This document shows, piece by piece, positions 1 through 11,084 of a DNA stretch of 64,000 nucleotides; the first letter of the stretch is position 1, and every line of letters begins with the position of its first letter. Both the position numbers and the translations under genes were made by a program. The notes under the pieces were generated by a model. It saw only the letters and a list, made by a program, of their open reading frames with translations. It made no database searches and was not told the origin of the DNA. Source of the stretch: Scortum barcoo (taxonomy: Eukaryota > Chordata > Actinopteri > Centrarchiformes > Terapontidae); contig CM041546.1 in the NCBI GenBank assembly GCA_023238725.1, positions 13,818,528 to 13,882,527 on the forward strand. The letters run 5' to 3'.

Positions 1-876
1 TCCCCAGCCGGGGTGAAAGGAGAGCACATATATCCGGCTGGATCCCGTAGCCGCACGCTTCACACCACAGCCCCGTTCCAGCCCCTCACGGAACTGCCCT
101 CCACTGAACATCATCATCTGCATCATCATCACCATCACTCCCACCATCATTCTCATCATCAGTCAGGTACCCAGTCCCACCAACACCTTGACTGCAACAT
201 CCAGTTATCACACGATGAAATGAGACGACACAAGAAGAAAAAAAAAAAGTCCAACAGCAGAGATTGGAGGGAAAATAAATGGGAATCCCAAGATTTAGTC
301 AGATTGGACGGAAGCAAAAGAAAGAGAAAGATAAGTTGTACAATAAGAGGGCAGTTGAATAAAAAGCAAGGCTCTCTTCGTTTGACAATTAGGCGAGGAG
401 GAGGATCAGGTGGTGGTGGGTATAAGCTTGTCAACACTGGGGGAATGAAGGTGCAGATCCTCTCGTCTCTCAAAGTCCCTGTGAAACGTTTTGGCTGTCC
501 CATATGCCCCAATTCTGTGTTTTCCCGTAAAGCGGGACTGCTAGTCCACATGGCAGTAAAACACCCACAAAAAGCCTTGACCACTCAGGAGCGACTACGG
601 TGCAGTGTATGTGGGAAGCAGTCCCACAGGCCTTTGGCAGCCTTCATCCACCGGGCCTCCCATCGCACCAGAGGGACTTTCTCCTGCCGGCGCTGCTCCA
701 CTCGCTTCTGGAATGCTACACTTCTCCACAGGCACAAGGTGTCCTGCCGGCGCAGGGCTAAAGGACTGCAGCGAGGAGATGCCAACAGGCTGAAGCTTTC
801 AAAGAGACCAGGAGAAAGACAGACCCAAGAGGGTCAGGGGGAGATGCCATTCCTACAGGGACCATACAGATACTGA
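1..876 (+). CDS. C2H2 zinc-finger protein, 3'-terminal coding exon (partial)
   Basis: The reading frame is open from the first base to a TGA at 874-876, so the 5' part of the gene lies outside the window. About 291 residues are visible. They begin with a Ser/Thr/Pro-rich stretch, then a striking histidine-rich run (about residues 38-64 of the visible part), then a lysine-rich patch with eight basic residues in a row that could be a nuclear localisation signal. Further on there is a Gly-rich linker and three C-terminal zinc-finger-like units. The first starts CPIC and ends HMAVKH, the second starts CSVC and ends HRASH, and the third starts CRRC and ends in Cys instead of the last His (C2HC). 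The fingers are not joined by TGEKP linkers, so this is not a KRAB/poly-zinc-finger type. A nuclear nucleic-acid-binding role is inferred from the fingers only. I do not recognise the family. The gene lies in the same direction as dbp. Confidence 0.75.
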   Translation, partial: SPAGVKGEHIYPAGSRSRTLHTTAPFQPLTELPSTEHHHLHHHHHHSHHHSHHQSGTQSHQHLDCNIQLSHDEMRRHKKKKKKSNSRDWRENKWESQDLVRLDGSKRKRKISCTIRGQLNKKQGSLRLTIRRGGGSGGGGYKLVNTGGMKVQILSSLKVPVKRFGCPICPNSVFSRKAGLLVHMAVKHPQKALTTQERLRCSVCGKQSHRPLAAFIHRASHRTRGTFSCRRCSTRFWNATLLHRHKVSCRRRAKGLQRGDANRLKLSKRPGERQTQEGQGEMPFLQGPYRY

Positions 877-2361
877 GCATCCTAGTATCTGAAAAGAGTG
901 GCATACAAGAGGGATATTTCAGTTCTAAAATGGGAAGGTGAGAAAAAAGGGACTTGAAAAGGCATATGCTGCTTTTAGGAGAATTTGCCTCATGTCTCTG
1001 TTGACATCTACTCTGCTGACTATTAGAATGAGTGTGTTAACAACTACTGTAGATCTTATAAAATCCTATAAAATATCACCAGAAATGCTTCCAGATTATA
1101 TTGGAAGATGTTTTCAAAGACGTGACTGTTTCCATAGGTTCATTAACCCCTTAAGTGCATTGACACTATGCTTGGCTGACACTGTGCAGTTACTAGACAA
1201 GTTTAGGTGAAATGACCTGCTAATGTATCTCTCTTCCCCATAACTAGAATCCCTGCTACACCTCTTGCTGTATGATAAACGTCTCTGCTGTGTACTTTGT
1301 CTTGTTGTTGTTCACTTAGAGGCTCTGAGGATTTTTTAAAAAATGTAAAGTGCATTTATTAGGAGTAGGGACATGGGGACAAAGACCTTTGTTGATAGTT
1401 TGTCAGTGCATGTTTGTTCTCTGGTCAAGTTTTTTGCTGAGGTTGTGAACTCACTCCTACAGTATGTGATGGTTTATTCAGTATATCCCCAGAAGTTTGT
1501 AGTGTTAAATTTGATTTGAAATTGCTCTATATGCCCTAGTGATTTAATCACGTATAGATAAAATGTCAAAAGTTGCTGGTAATTAGCATTACAAGGATCC
1601 CTCTCCTGCCAAAATGAAGAAACTTACAAAAAGCCTTGCTTAGTATGTTCACTTTACTTCATTTATTTGAGATATTCCTAGATTTTATACCAAGAGATTG
1701 AAAACAGGTTAAACGAGTGGACTGTAACACATGTTTATCTCATGTTATTTGTATGCTCTTTTTAGCAGTGATTATTTCTACAGTACTTCACGGTGTGTTA
1801 AAGACAAGGACCTATCATAATAGAAACAAATGTAATATTCCATGTATTTATGTGTGTAACCCAATCAGTCTTCATGCCAATCTTATACTTAACCCCTTCT
1901 ACCTTTTACTTTTTGCTGAGTTGCAATCATATTCTTACTGTCAAGCCTTGTTTTTTTTTTCTTCTAAAGAAAAATAAGTTTTAAGTACATCTTGTCACTT
2001 TATTCACATAGGAAACGTTCATACCCCTGTCATGCCGTTTTTTTTTCTTCTAAAGAAAAATGATAGTTTTAGTAGATTTCTATCACATTATTTACTGAGA
2101 AGTCAGTAGTTGATTATATTTCAGCAATGAATAAACCTTAAGTGTAATCATTTGTTTTCCTTTCATTTCTCATTCAAAGTTAAACTACTGCAATATCCAG
2201 AAGATGGTACAAACTGCTAGTCACTGAACAGGAGTAAGCTGTAACTCTAACCAAAGTCAGTATTGAAGTTTTACACTTACATTTAGCTTTATGTCTTATG
2301 TGAATTTCATATCACTCTGTGGATTAAATGGATTTCAGGATGTAGTTGATATACCAATAAA
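877..2361 (+). other. Probable 3' UTR of the zinc-finger gene
   Basis: AT-rich noncoding sequence directly after the stop codon. Poly(A) signal candidates AATAAA occur at 2130-2135 and 2356-2361. No open frame here resembles a protein. The extent of the UTR is inferred from the hexamers only. Confidence 0.4.
1941..2094. repeat. Imperfect direct duplication of about 65 bp
   Basis: Two similar blocks, about 1941-2007 and 2029-2094, share a T-run followed by CTTCTAAAGAAAAAT and then related sequence (AGTTTTA...TCAC..TTATTTAC/TTATTCAC). The period is about 88 bp. It is a local segmental duplication and the two copies have since diverged. Confidence 0.6.
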
Positions 2362-3300
2362 TTTTATTAAACTTGTTTAGGCTTATAAAATTGTTATTGG
2401 CCAGATTACACCAGGGTGATTGATTGTTTTCAATAATGAACATTTCCAGTATATATTATAACCATACTCACATCAAATGGCTGTGTGAAACCTATCACTC
2501 GTAGCTCCACAAGATGGCAGTAAGCAACTCATTTAAACTGTACTCTTGGCCTGGTGTGGATGAGTGTGGCAGTCACATGGATTTTGCACTGATAGGGGGT
2601 GGACTGGAGAGTCTGAGTGCTGTGTGACTGAATTATGTGCCCGTCTGCTGTTTACTACAAGATTAATGCCACAAAGTAAACAACACATTTGAGCATCCCT
2701 CATTAATCTCACTTGATGTGCAGAAACAAGTGTGGTTTTATAGAAGGCATGCCATTTTGGATTTGCATGAACTATAAATTCACTGCATTCGAAATTTGGA
2801 TTATTTCTTACTTGAACCCTTTCAAAATGGATCATTTCATGATATAAAAAGGCAGTCACAGTTAAGTCTTTGATGCTTCAGTCAATCACACCAACCATGG
2901 TGTCCTGTATGTGATGCAGTTTGCATTTAGTGCATGTTAAGGTGATTTTAAACTCAGAAGTGAATACGCTTGCATTCAGACTGATGATGAAATCCATCTG
3001 TCTGGCTTGCAAACATAAAATATGATTCAGTGTTGCTTTAGCTGGGGTGACAGGTGGTTTTGATCTTGGAGAAAAACAGGGGGTCTCAGGACAGTGTTAA
3101 CGGGGGGGAAGGAGGGGGGGCAGAACCCCTTTACTGCCAGTTGAAAGCACATTTAATATTATTCACATTTAATGTGTAATACTGACACCAACTCTATTAT
3201 TCACTAAAGCTTTGGGTTGTGTGGTGACTCAAGGCTATCTGCCTATTCACTTGTCAGCTTGTATATGTCCAACCCTGAAAAAAAAAAAACAACACAAAGT
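2362..3300. other. Intergenic, no gene seen
   Basis: Unique AT-rich sequence between the zinc-finger 3' UTR and the dbp upstream region, with a G-rich patch at about 3101-3121. No ORF with recognisable similarity. Confidence 0.5.
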
Positions 3301-3309
3301 GGAGGTGAA

Positions 3310-3620
3310 TTCCTGCGGCGCGCGGTGTTTCGCATGTGCTCTGTAAGTGTACAGTAGACCAGACAGCCCTCGCGCTTTTTGTGTTTCGAACTGGTCTCAC
3401 GCGGCAGTGGCATGCACGAGGGGGGACTCCGAACGGGCGGGTTCATTCGACCTAGTTCTGACCAATGGGCGCTCGTCGTGGGCGGAGCCGCCGCTCGCAC
3501 GGACCAATCGGAGCCGTTGCCGCGAGCGGACAGGCCTGGTCTCCGCGTGCCTCTTACACGTGAGCCGGAGCAGCTATTGTACGCCGGGAGGCAACGTGCA
3601 GAAGCTTCCCCTGCATGAAA
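3310..3620 (+). promoter_or_regulatory. CpG-rich upstream region of dbp with CCAAT, GC box and tandem E-box
   Basis: This block is markedly richer in CpG than its flanks. It contains CCAAT at 3462-3466 and 3504-3508, a GGGCGG GC box at 3480-3485, and a perfect CACGTG E-box at 3557-3562. Another E-box-like element, CGCGTG, lies at 3544-3549, exactly 7 bp upstream. CLOCK-BMAL1 sites are often tandem E-boxes with a 6-7 bp spacer. A promoter or proximal-enhancer role for dbp is inferred; no TATA box is visible. Confidence 0.55.
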
Positions 3621-4044
3621 AAACGGCGCACTCACGTTTTCTGCGGATTACAAGGAACCTGGAAAAGCCACGCTGTACTACCTGATTATTCCAGGCTGCT
3701 AAATCTGCAGCGCTGACAGAGATGGGCAAAGTTTTGAGCCAGTTTGCATGACTGAACGAGTCAGGGTGCCAAAACTATTTATTCCCTGCCACCATACCAA
3801 ACGTATTTGACATGTTTTGTGTCTGCAGCGTAAACAACTCTCTCCTCAAATTCTCAGTGTTTGTACCTGTCAGACAAAACAAACAAGTCTGTTCTCCTCG
3901 AAGTGTGACACGAGGGTAGGTGTGTCTCATTAATAATGAACGAGGCCTGTGAGGCCTGTGAGGGCTGTTAAACACCCCCCCCCCCCCACCACCACTACAT
4001 GTCCCCGCCCCTCGCGCCTCTCCGCTCGCTCGTTTCGCGAGGTG

Positions 4045-4056
4045 TGACGTCACGTG
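4045..4056 (+). promoter_or_regulatory. Overlapping CRE and E-box (TGACGTCACGTG)
   Basis: A perfect palindromic cAMP response element, TGACGTCA (4045-4052), overlaps a perfect CACGTG E-box (4051-4056) by two bases. It lies in a second CpG-rich block (about 4000-4170) just upstream of the presumed dbp 5' UTR. CREB/ATF and CLOCK-BMAL1-type bHLH factors recognise these motifs. The overlap suggests competition or joint control, which is inference. Confidence 0.55.
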
Positions 4057-4079
4057 AACTGCCCGTGTCCGTTCCAGCT

Positions 4080-4714
4080 GAGCGCGAGAGAGAGAGGACG
4101 GTCGGAACGTCGCGCGGCCCAAAACGCAGACCGGAGCCCGTGCGCCCGTGACTGGATCCACCGGATGCGAAAAAAAGTACAGACGGAAAAAGAGGAAACG
4201 ACCCCCCCCTCCGCCCTCCTCCTGCTCCACCACCACCGCCCCCCTCCAACACCACCGCGGACAGCAGAGCGCGACAGCAGAGGAGAGAGAGAAACATCAA
4301 TACAAGTTGTCATCTGACCAACACAGCCACTGCCCTCATCGCTGCGTGCGCGCGCGTGTGTGTGTTTTTCTGTACACACCGTTTCCCCTCGGTTGTTTTG
4401 TTTTGACCGAGGTCTGCTCTGCAACTGTCTTCTCTCTGACCGGCGGACGATTAACTCGGGATATCACTCCACAAGTTTTAATTCCAACATTTTTCCTCTT
4501 CCGTGCGGGGTTTCTCTCGTCTTTGCGTGTTCTTTATTTTTGTTATTTTTATTATTCTAAAGGACATAAGTCAGATGGTCTGACTGTCTCTTCTTCTTCA
4601 CTGCCTTTCTGAGAATCCACTGAACTGTTTCAACAACATCCGCCTGCAATGGAATATTTCGATGAAAATATTTTTTCAAGGAAATAAGGAACTCTGCAGA
4701 ACTACAAGTGAAAG
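4080..4714 (+). other. Possible 5' UTR exon of dbp
   Basis: Transcribed leader sequence is expected between the CpG-rich block and the first coding exon. A consensus-like donor (AAAG|GTAAAA) occurs at 4714/4715, and a weak acceptor (TTGGTAG) at 4912-4913 would join it to the coding exon. The leader could instead be unspliced. The start is arbitrary. Confidence 0.3.
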
Positions 4715-4983
4715 GTAAAAGTTGTATTTGTTTCTAACTTCCAACTGCGTCATTAATACTGTGCTCTCACTCGTAATTACATGACAATGGTTGCTTTATT
4801 CTGCATGGACACTTCTCAAAACTATCTCTCTCCCCCTCTCTCTCCCCCCCTTCACCCTCATACCCTCCTGCACACACACGCACAGTCATCCAGCGTACTT
4901 GTCCCATTGGTAGGTGCTCCAGTCAGTCCGCCACGCCCCTTCGAGTGCCCCAGGTGTCTCTCCGCGACCCCGACTGGTCCAGG

Positions 4984-7900
4984 ATGTCCAGGCAGCTCTC
5001 CCAGCTTCCGACCCCCGACCTCCCAGCTGGCGCAAGCCCACAGTTTGGAAGTTGCACTCAGCCTGCGGGCTCCCTCACAGGGGGGCATCTCAACTCCATG
5101 ACAGGTCTCAAGTCCCTCCTGCAGCACCCAATGAAAGGGGACCAGCGTCTGAAAGCCCAGTGTGATGTAAAAGGTGAGAAACTCTCCCATTTGATGAATT
5201 AACAGGGTGTCACAGTGTTGTTTATGGTGAATGTGCAGCTCTTGCACGGTCCGTCTTCAGTATGTGCAGTGACAGAGCATGAATAAACCGTACCCCTCTG
5301 TTCCACCCACTGCTGCTGTTATTGTAACACAAATATGTAACATTATTGCATAACAAACATCACATTTGTCATATTTTATGCCACAAAAGCGAGGCACCAT
5401 CACACGTGGTCATGACGTCTCCTCTGCGACCCTGATGAGTGTCCACCTGGATTATAATCCAAGCTGCGGTGTCAAATTAGGACCCAGATTACAACGAGTG
5501 GTGGCGTGTTTTGGTTTAGCTGTAATATCCATGCAGGCAACGTGTTTTGGCCAAAACGTAGCTCCAGCTATTGTGAGATTTGTTCGGGAGCTTATGTATA
5601 TGTTATGACAACAAACTGGTTTCCGCTCCTGCTTAATGCTGCAATTCAGCAACCATCTGGTCCATCTGTGAGTGTGTGTCTGTGTGTACGAGGCATAGAT
5701 CATACCATGGAGGTTTTTTTTTTTTTTTGCACAAGTGCATCTTATGGATACACCTGCTACCCAGCTTAGTTCTGCACAAATATGGAGAGTTGATGTTAGC
5801 ATTCATTTGCCAGAGACTAAAATATATCAAGTAAACCTTTTGCTGTTAGAAGTTCCTCATGTTCTGAAAGCTGCTGTAAGTTTGTCTTCTGTACTAATAA
5901 TGATTCTTCTCTTCTGTCTTCAGTAGACAAAGAGAGGCTGGACCTTGATGAGGACTCTCTGGGAGTGTGCCCCATGAGGAACGGCAGTGGAATAGGCAAC
6001 AGTAATAGCAGTAATGGCTGTGGAGGAGGAGGAGGAGGAAGTGGTGGTGGTGGAGGTGGTGGCGGGAATGGAGGAAGTTTCAATCAGTTCCTTGGGCCTC
6101 TGTTGTGGGATCGCACCCTGCCTGCAGACGGAGGGCTCTTCCAGCTTCAGTACATGGACTTGGAGGAGTTTCTGACGGAGAATGGGATGGGCAGCATGCA
6201 TAACAACAACAGCTCCAGCTCGGCACAGATCCCCTCCCAGAGCTCCCAGTCAGCCGTGCCCAACCAGAGCTCCCAGTGCCTACCGCCCTCATCCCCACCT
6301 GGCTCCTCATCCTCATCACCCTCTTCCTCCTCTTCCCCCTCGCTCATTGGTTTGGAGGTGGCTCAGCCGCAGAGCCTTGCGGGAGGGAGCGACTGTCTGC
6401 ATGGTGAGTTCACTTCCATGGACCATTTTGTTCTTAGCTGAACAGATGGAGGTTGAACCAGAGAGTTAAAAAAAAAAAAAAAAAAAGAACAAGGACAGTT
6501 CTTCAAGGTTTGTTCATATCAGCTCAAAACAGCAATATCAAGGAAGAGGCTTCTGCAAACTTTGCAGAGCCGACGAACTGAAAGAAACAAATCGTCCTCT
6601 GCCACTGATATGAGTAGTAGACTCTACAATTCAATAATGGCTCAGATGTAATCAAGGTTATGTGGTATGCTTATAATGTTCCCACCGGCCAGTGATTCAG
6701 CACTTTAACTCTCCTTTGGGTTTATAACAAGTACCATGGTGACCAAGCATTTTTCTGTCCTATGGGACCAAACTGAAAGCAGATCCAGTCACATGGCCTG
6801 ACATGCAAAGTCAACTCGAGGAGAGCAGATACAGAGCTTAGACATGGCTGGCTTAAATTTACTTTTCATTTTGTAGCACGGTGCAGGGTTAAAAGTTGAG
6901 CCAGGCAGATGTGTAGAAAAAAAAAACAACAAAGAGAGAGAGGGAGAGAGGTGGAGGGTTTGAGATAAAGGGGCGCAGTAGAGTCGTCTCGAGCTATTTG
7001 ATGAGTCAATCTCACAGCAGTGACAAGGAGGTTTAGTTTGGTTTGGCATGTGATCTATGTGCTGCAGCATACAACACAATCAGCATTCAGCCCCGGCCAA
7101 TTATTAATGTGCAGCAGGGTCAAAACAGCACTAAAGGAGAGAGAGAGAGAGAGGAGAGAGGGAGGAGGGAGGGAGAGAGAGAGAAGTGTGTGGAGTGTTT
7201 GCGGTTGCGTGTCTTTAAATCTCTCCCCACTTCACACGCCACAGCCATGTGTACGCGTCAGTACACGTGCCGAGGCTGAGAGTACTGGAGTGAGAGAACT
7301 AGAGGCAGGGCCAGTGGACACGGGGGAGGAGCCCACGGGGGGGAGGGACAGACAGAGCAACAGGAAGAGTTTCCCTGTGCTGATGGACTTCAAACGGAAC
7401 ATTTGATCAACAATGAATGACATTAAGTACACTGATATCCAGGAGGAAATTTTTCACTGTACAGGATGTTGATGCGGGGCCTTTAATCCAGTCCCTCAGT
7501 GACAAAGTGCATGCTTATAAACCCTGATAATGCCTTTATATTGCATGATAAATTCCTGTACATTTGTATAACAATCTATTTTTATACAATCCTATAACTG
7601 ATATAAACAATTTGGGGTTCTAATAGCAAAACATATTAAATAAAGTGAAATTAAGTGAATCATTTTCATCAACTCTCCCAAAACTTGAAATTAGAGAGGC
7701 TTTATTCTTATCTGCATTATTAGAAAGGTGCCCAATTAATAGCTGCTTCATAAATATTAAATAGAGCAACACCTAACAGCATGTGATTATATTAGGTACC
7801 TAAGAAGGAGCAGGGCTGCTATTTTCCTCTCTGTCAGCTTCAGGGAGGAAAATACTAATACTATTGGAATACTGCTGTGCAAGTCCTGAAATGTGCACAG

Positions 7901-10900
7901 TCACATATTGGACCATTTCTTTCAAAGCTTTCTGTTCTCTGAGGATTGAAACATGTGGACAAAAATGCACAAAATTGACTTAGTACATCTGCGTTTCAGA
8001 GCCTCCCAAAAAACAGGGAGAGGCAACCACAGGAGGCTGAAGCTTTGCAGCTTTTCATTCCAGCAAAACACTACGCCAGGTGGTTGTACTGACTAGTTCC
8101 TGCTGTCGGGTTTAAGCAGCAGATACTTTTGAAATCAGAGCAAAACGTGTGTGTTTTCTGGCCTCTGTGGCCCTTGGTTTCCTTCACTGTCCACACCGCT
8201 GATTATGTATCATGGGACATCCCTGACTTCATCTTGGTGTGTGATAGCACTCTTCAGTCAGTTTTGTTGTGTCATGTAGCCAAAGGCATTCTGGGAAAAT
8301 CATGAGTGAACACTTTGCACCTTAGGGTGCACCTTGTATGAAAATATTAAAAGAGCCATCACTCAGTGATAGCTGCTCATACATAACAGATCCATAGATG
8401 ACATATCTAACAGGTAGCGACACATATAGATAGAGGGAATGGTTTTGTTTTTCTCCAACCAACACTTTTGAGTTTTTTGCCTATTATATCATGTCGTTTA
8501 CACCATGTTTCCTCATAGTAAGTCTGTGTTAATTACCAGCTAAGTGGACCTTCAGGTGTAAAGGTTTAGGCTAGACTGTGATGCAATTCTGTGGTCTTTT
8601 GTGAGATTGCAGTGTTGTGGTGTTAAATTGTTATCTTGTTATCTTATTCCTCTATCCCTGACTGAAGTGAGTTGTTGTTTTTGTTGAAATTTTCAGATGT
8701 ATGTATTTATTTACCACGGTGTATGTGTGTAAGGGTACAGGGGTGTCGCTTGAGCTGTTTGTATAGAGGTATAGGAATAGTTGGGAGGAGTTTTGTGCTC
8801 TTATATAGGAAGAAATTTAGTTGAGTGAGGTACATAAGGCCCTAAAGGGGGTGGGGTGAGGTATAGCCCTATACTGGCCTCGCTTAAAGAAACTGGTTTT
8901 GAGGGAGGGGTAGAAAGTTACATAAGATTTACACGTTTAGATTTCTCTATTGGTATTTAGTTCTGGATATTGGCTTTGGTTTGGCAGAAGTTGTGGTCAT
9001 AATTAATAAGAGTTGCTAATATATACAAATTTGAATGTGTAGAATTCATATGGTTGTGGTTTGTTAAAGCTGTGGTTTCTGCAGTAAATTGCTAAAAGAG
9101 ATTCCAGAGTATCCTCAGGAAAATAAGAATCATAGTTTTTCTTTTGTATCAGCAATAAAACACACAGTGACGGATACATATTAAACCATTTTGATTATGG
9201 TCTCCCATTATTGACAGATATTCTTTCAGTGTTCAGTGCTTGGTATGAAAGAGTTTAGGTGGACATAATATGTTACAATTGTATATGTATCATGGAAAAG
9301 CCAGAGCTTTGTATTTCTTACTACAGCAACCTGTAGCTCGATTATATCTATTTATGAGGATGCTACAAACGAAATGTATTATAATATATATTTATTTGCA
9401 GGGTATATTCCTTGAATATTCTCTTAAGATTACCTTGTCTCTGAAAATCTCTGTCCATGAAAGCTGATTGAAACACGTCCTCAGTTCTTTGCAGGCAGTG
9501 AAGGGCAAAGGAATGTTGTTTGTTGTTTGTAATATTAAGAAAGTAGCTCTCTGCTTCCACCTGGTGGCCATAAGAAAGTACTACTGCGTGTACTGTTGAC
9601 TTGGTTGACTGCAGCTACTCTTTAAATTTGACAATGTGATACATTTCTGTATGAATGTACTTGCATGAAAGTCCTATAAAACAGATTATTGTTCCCTTTA
9701 ATTTCAGGGAGTCAGACGAGTATGAATGACTCCTGTGAGTCACCTTGCTCCTCCTCCTCGTCCTCCTGTCCACCCCTGCTGACGCCCACAGGCAGCGGTC
9801 CAGATGTGGTTGGAATGTTTGATATGGATCCTTCAGACACCATGTCCAGCTCCTCTGGCCAGCAGTCCTTCGACCCCATGAGGCACACCTTCAGCGAAGA
9901 GGAGCTCAAACCACAGCCGATGATCAAGAAGGCCCGCAAGATCCTGGTGCCCGACAACATGAAGGTGAATGTGAAGTCTTTTACAGCAAGTGGTCGATTT
10001 GATTAGGTCATTTAAAGGCATCATGAATGAATCAGTTCTAGGTTTTAAGTAATTGCTAGTAGTTTTTAAGTCCTAATTGTCAAATAAATTGCTTTGTCTA
10101 TACAATTTAAACTTTAAACTTTCACTCTAATGATGAATTAACAATGCTGATTTCGTTTCTCTAAATGAAGATGTTATTTTAGCTTTTATTCTTAGGCCTA
10201 CATCACTAAATTAAGCTCACATGTTGAGTACACAAAATGGTAGATCAGAAAAACTGAATTAGACTCAGATTAGATTTATTTATTTGTAGCATTTTTTTAA
10301 GTAAAAGTAACGAAGGGTTTACGATAAAAGCATTCGATATCAATGGAGCTGGATAGTAACAAACACAAAAGCAACAAAATAGAATTTACAGAAATAACAA
10401 AAAAAAATTAAACAAACATCAACGAAGAAAAGTAGAGATATATATTACAATTTAATATTTGGCTGATATAATGAATTGGGAGTGCACAAAATATTCACAC
10501 ACAGTAGAAGACACTGAGTGTGTTAAAGGTATGTGTTATCTCTCCAGCAGTGGAATGTGAGACTTGTTTGCATACTTTTATTTTCTCTGAGACACTAACT
10601 CAGTTCAGACAAGGATGAAGCAATCTGACAGGAATATGTCTCATGCTCATTCATGGCCAAACACCCACATTACCAATAACAGGAAAGGAGTTAGACTGCG
10701 AGGGTACTACATACTTCTTAAGAAACACGTCTGAACATTCATTGATTATTTTATTGAAGTAGATCTACCTAATAATTCCCTAATCAGCCAAGGTAAACTG
10801 TTTGATTGGATCAAACTGGCACATGCTGAAATAATCAAGGTGTGCTATTTTTGTCTGCCCTCTGTTAGGATGAGAAGTACTGGACCCGAAGGTATAAGAA

Positions 10901-11084
10901 CAATGAAGCAGCGAAGCGTTCCCGAGATGCTCGCCGTCTTAAGGAGAACCAAATATCGGTGCGTGCTGCCTACCTGGAGCGAGAGAACGCCGCCCTCCGA
11001 CAGGAAGTGGCCGAGATTCGGAAGGAACTGGGCCGCTGTCGCAACATCCTTAGTAAATACGAGAACCGTCTCGCCGACCAGTGA
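4984..11084 (+). CDS. dbp: D-box binding PAR bZIP transcription factor (DBP), four coding exons, 380 aa
   Basis: The coding exons are 4984-5173, 5924-6403, 9708-9964 and 10869-11084. All have GT/AG borders and total 1143 bp in frame. DBP binds TTAYGTAA D-boxes as a dimer in the nucleus and conveys circadian clock output. Seen in the protein: an N-terminal GLKSLLQ motif (exon 1); a Gly-rich run then PLLWDRTLP and MDLEEFL, the conserved PAR-family activation segment (exon 2); a Ser-rich stretch then FDPMRHTFSEEELKPQPM, the proline/acidic-rich domain (exon 3); and YKNNEAAKRSRDARRLKENQ, a basic region with the DBP-type YKNNEAAK rather than the TEF/HLF RKNNMAAK, followed by the leucine zipper (exon 4, residues 310-380). 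The start ATG at 4984 opens with MSRQLSQ; no better upstream ATG is seen in this frame. At 380 aa it is longer than human DBP (about 325 aa), mainly through the Gly and Ser runs. Teleosts can carry two copies, and I cannot say which this is. Confidence 0.9.
5403..5408 (+). promoter_or_regulatory. E-box CACGTG in dbp intron 1
   Basis: A perfect CACGTG lies in the first coding intron, followed 5 bp later by the CRE-like TGACGTCT. In mouse Dbp, CLOCK-BMAL1 binds E-boxes in the promoter, intron 1 and intron 2; this site is in the matching place. Confidence 0.5.
5973..6080 (+). repeat. Coding low-complexity GGN tract in dbp exon 2
   Basis: A run of GGA/GGT/GGC codons, with a short Asn/Ser-rich lead-in, encodes a polyglycine stretch interrupted by single Ser and Asn residues. 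It is a likely length-variable site between the N-terminal motif and the PLLWDRTLP segment. Confidence 0.7.
6404..9707 (+). other. dbp intron 2
   Basis: A 3.3-kb intron. It contains an A18 run (about 6468-6486), a purine-rich GAGA tract (about 7135-7190) and a more GC-rich island at 7200-7390 with an E-box. The remainder is AT-rich. A CTCF-like CCACCTGGTGGCCA lies at 9558-9571, close to exon 3. No coding sequence is recognised. Confidence 0.7.
7264..7269 (+). promoter_or_regulatory. E-box CACGTG in dbp intron 2
   Basis: A perfect CACGTG sits in a locally GC-richer island of intron 2. A CATGTG E-box variant lies 12 bp upstream (7246-7251) and a GAGA tract just 5' of the island. The position corresponds to the intron-2 CLOCK-BMAL1 site reported for mouse Dbp. 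The island could also be an alternative promoter. Confidence 0.5.

Noticed and set aside
3775..4612. Several overlapping frames of 100-154 aa in the dbp upstream region
   Set aside because: GC-rich sequence lacks stops by chance; low-complexity translations and no family similarity. Best seen as promoter or 5' UTR.
5173..5202. Read-through of dbp exon 1 to the stop in the intron
   Set aside because: The AAAAG|GTGAGA donor and the in-phase exon 2 with the conserved PLLWDRTLP segment show that splicing is the normal state.
5817..6441. Proline- and serine-rich minus-strand frames opposite dbp exon 2
   Set aside because: They are the antisense of the Gly and Ser runs of dbp and have no start context or splice support.
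7020..7406. 128-aa frame in dbp intron 2
   Set aside because: Generated by a GAGA tract (Arg-Glu repeats). An alternative first exon remains possible, but the frame gives no evidence for it.
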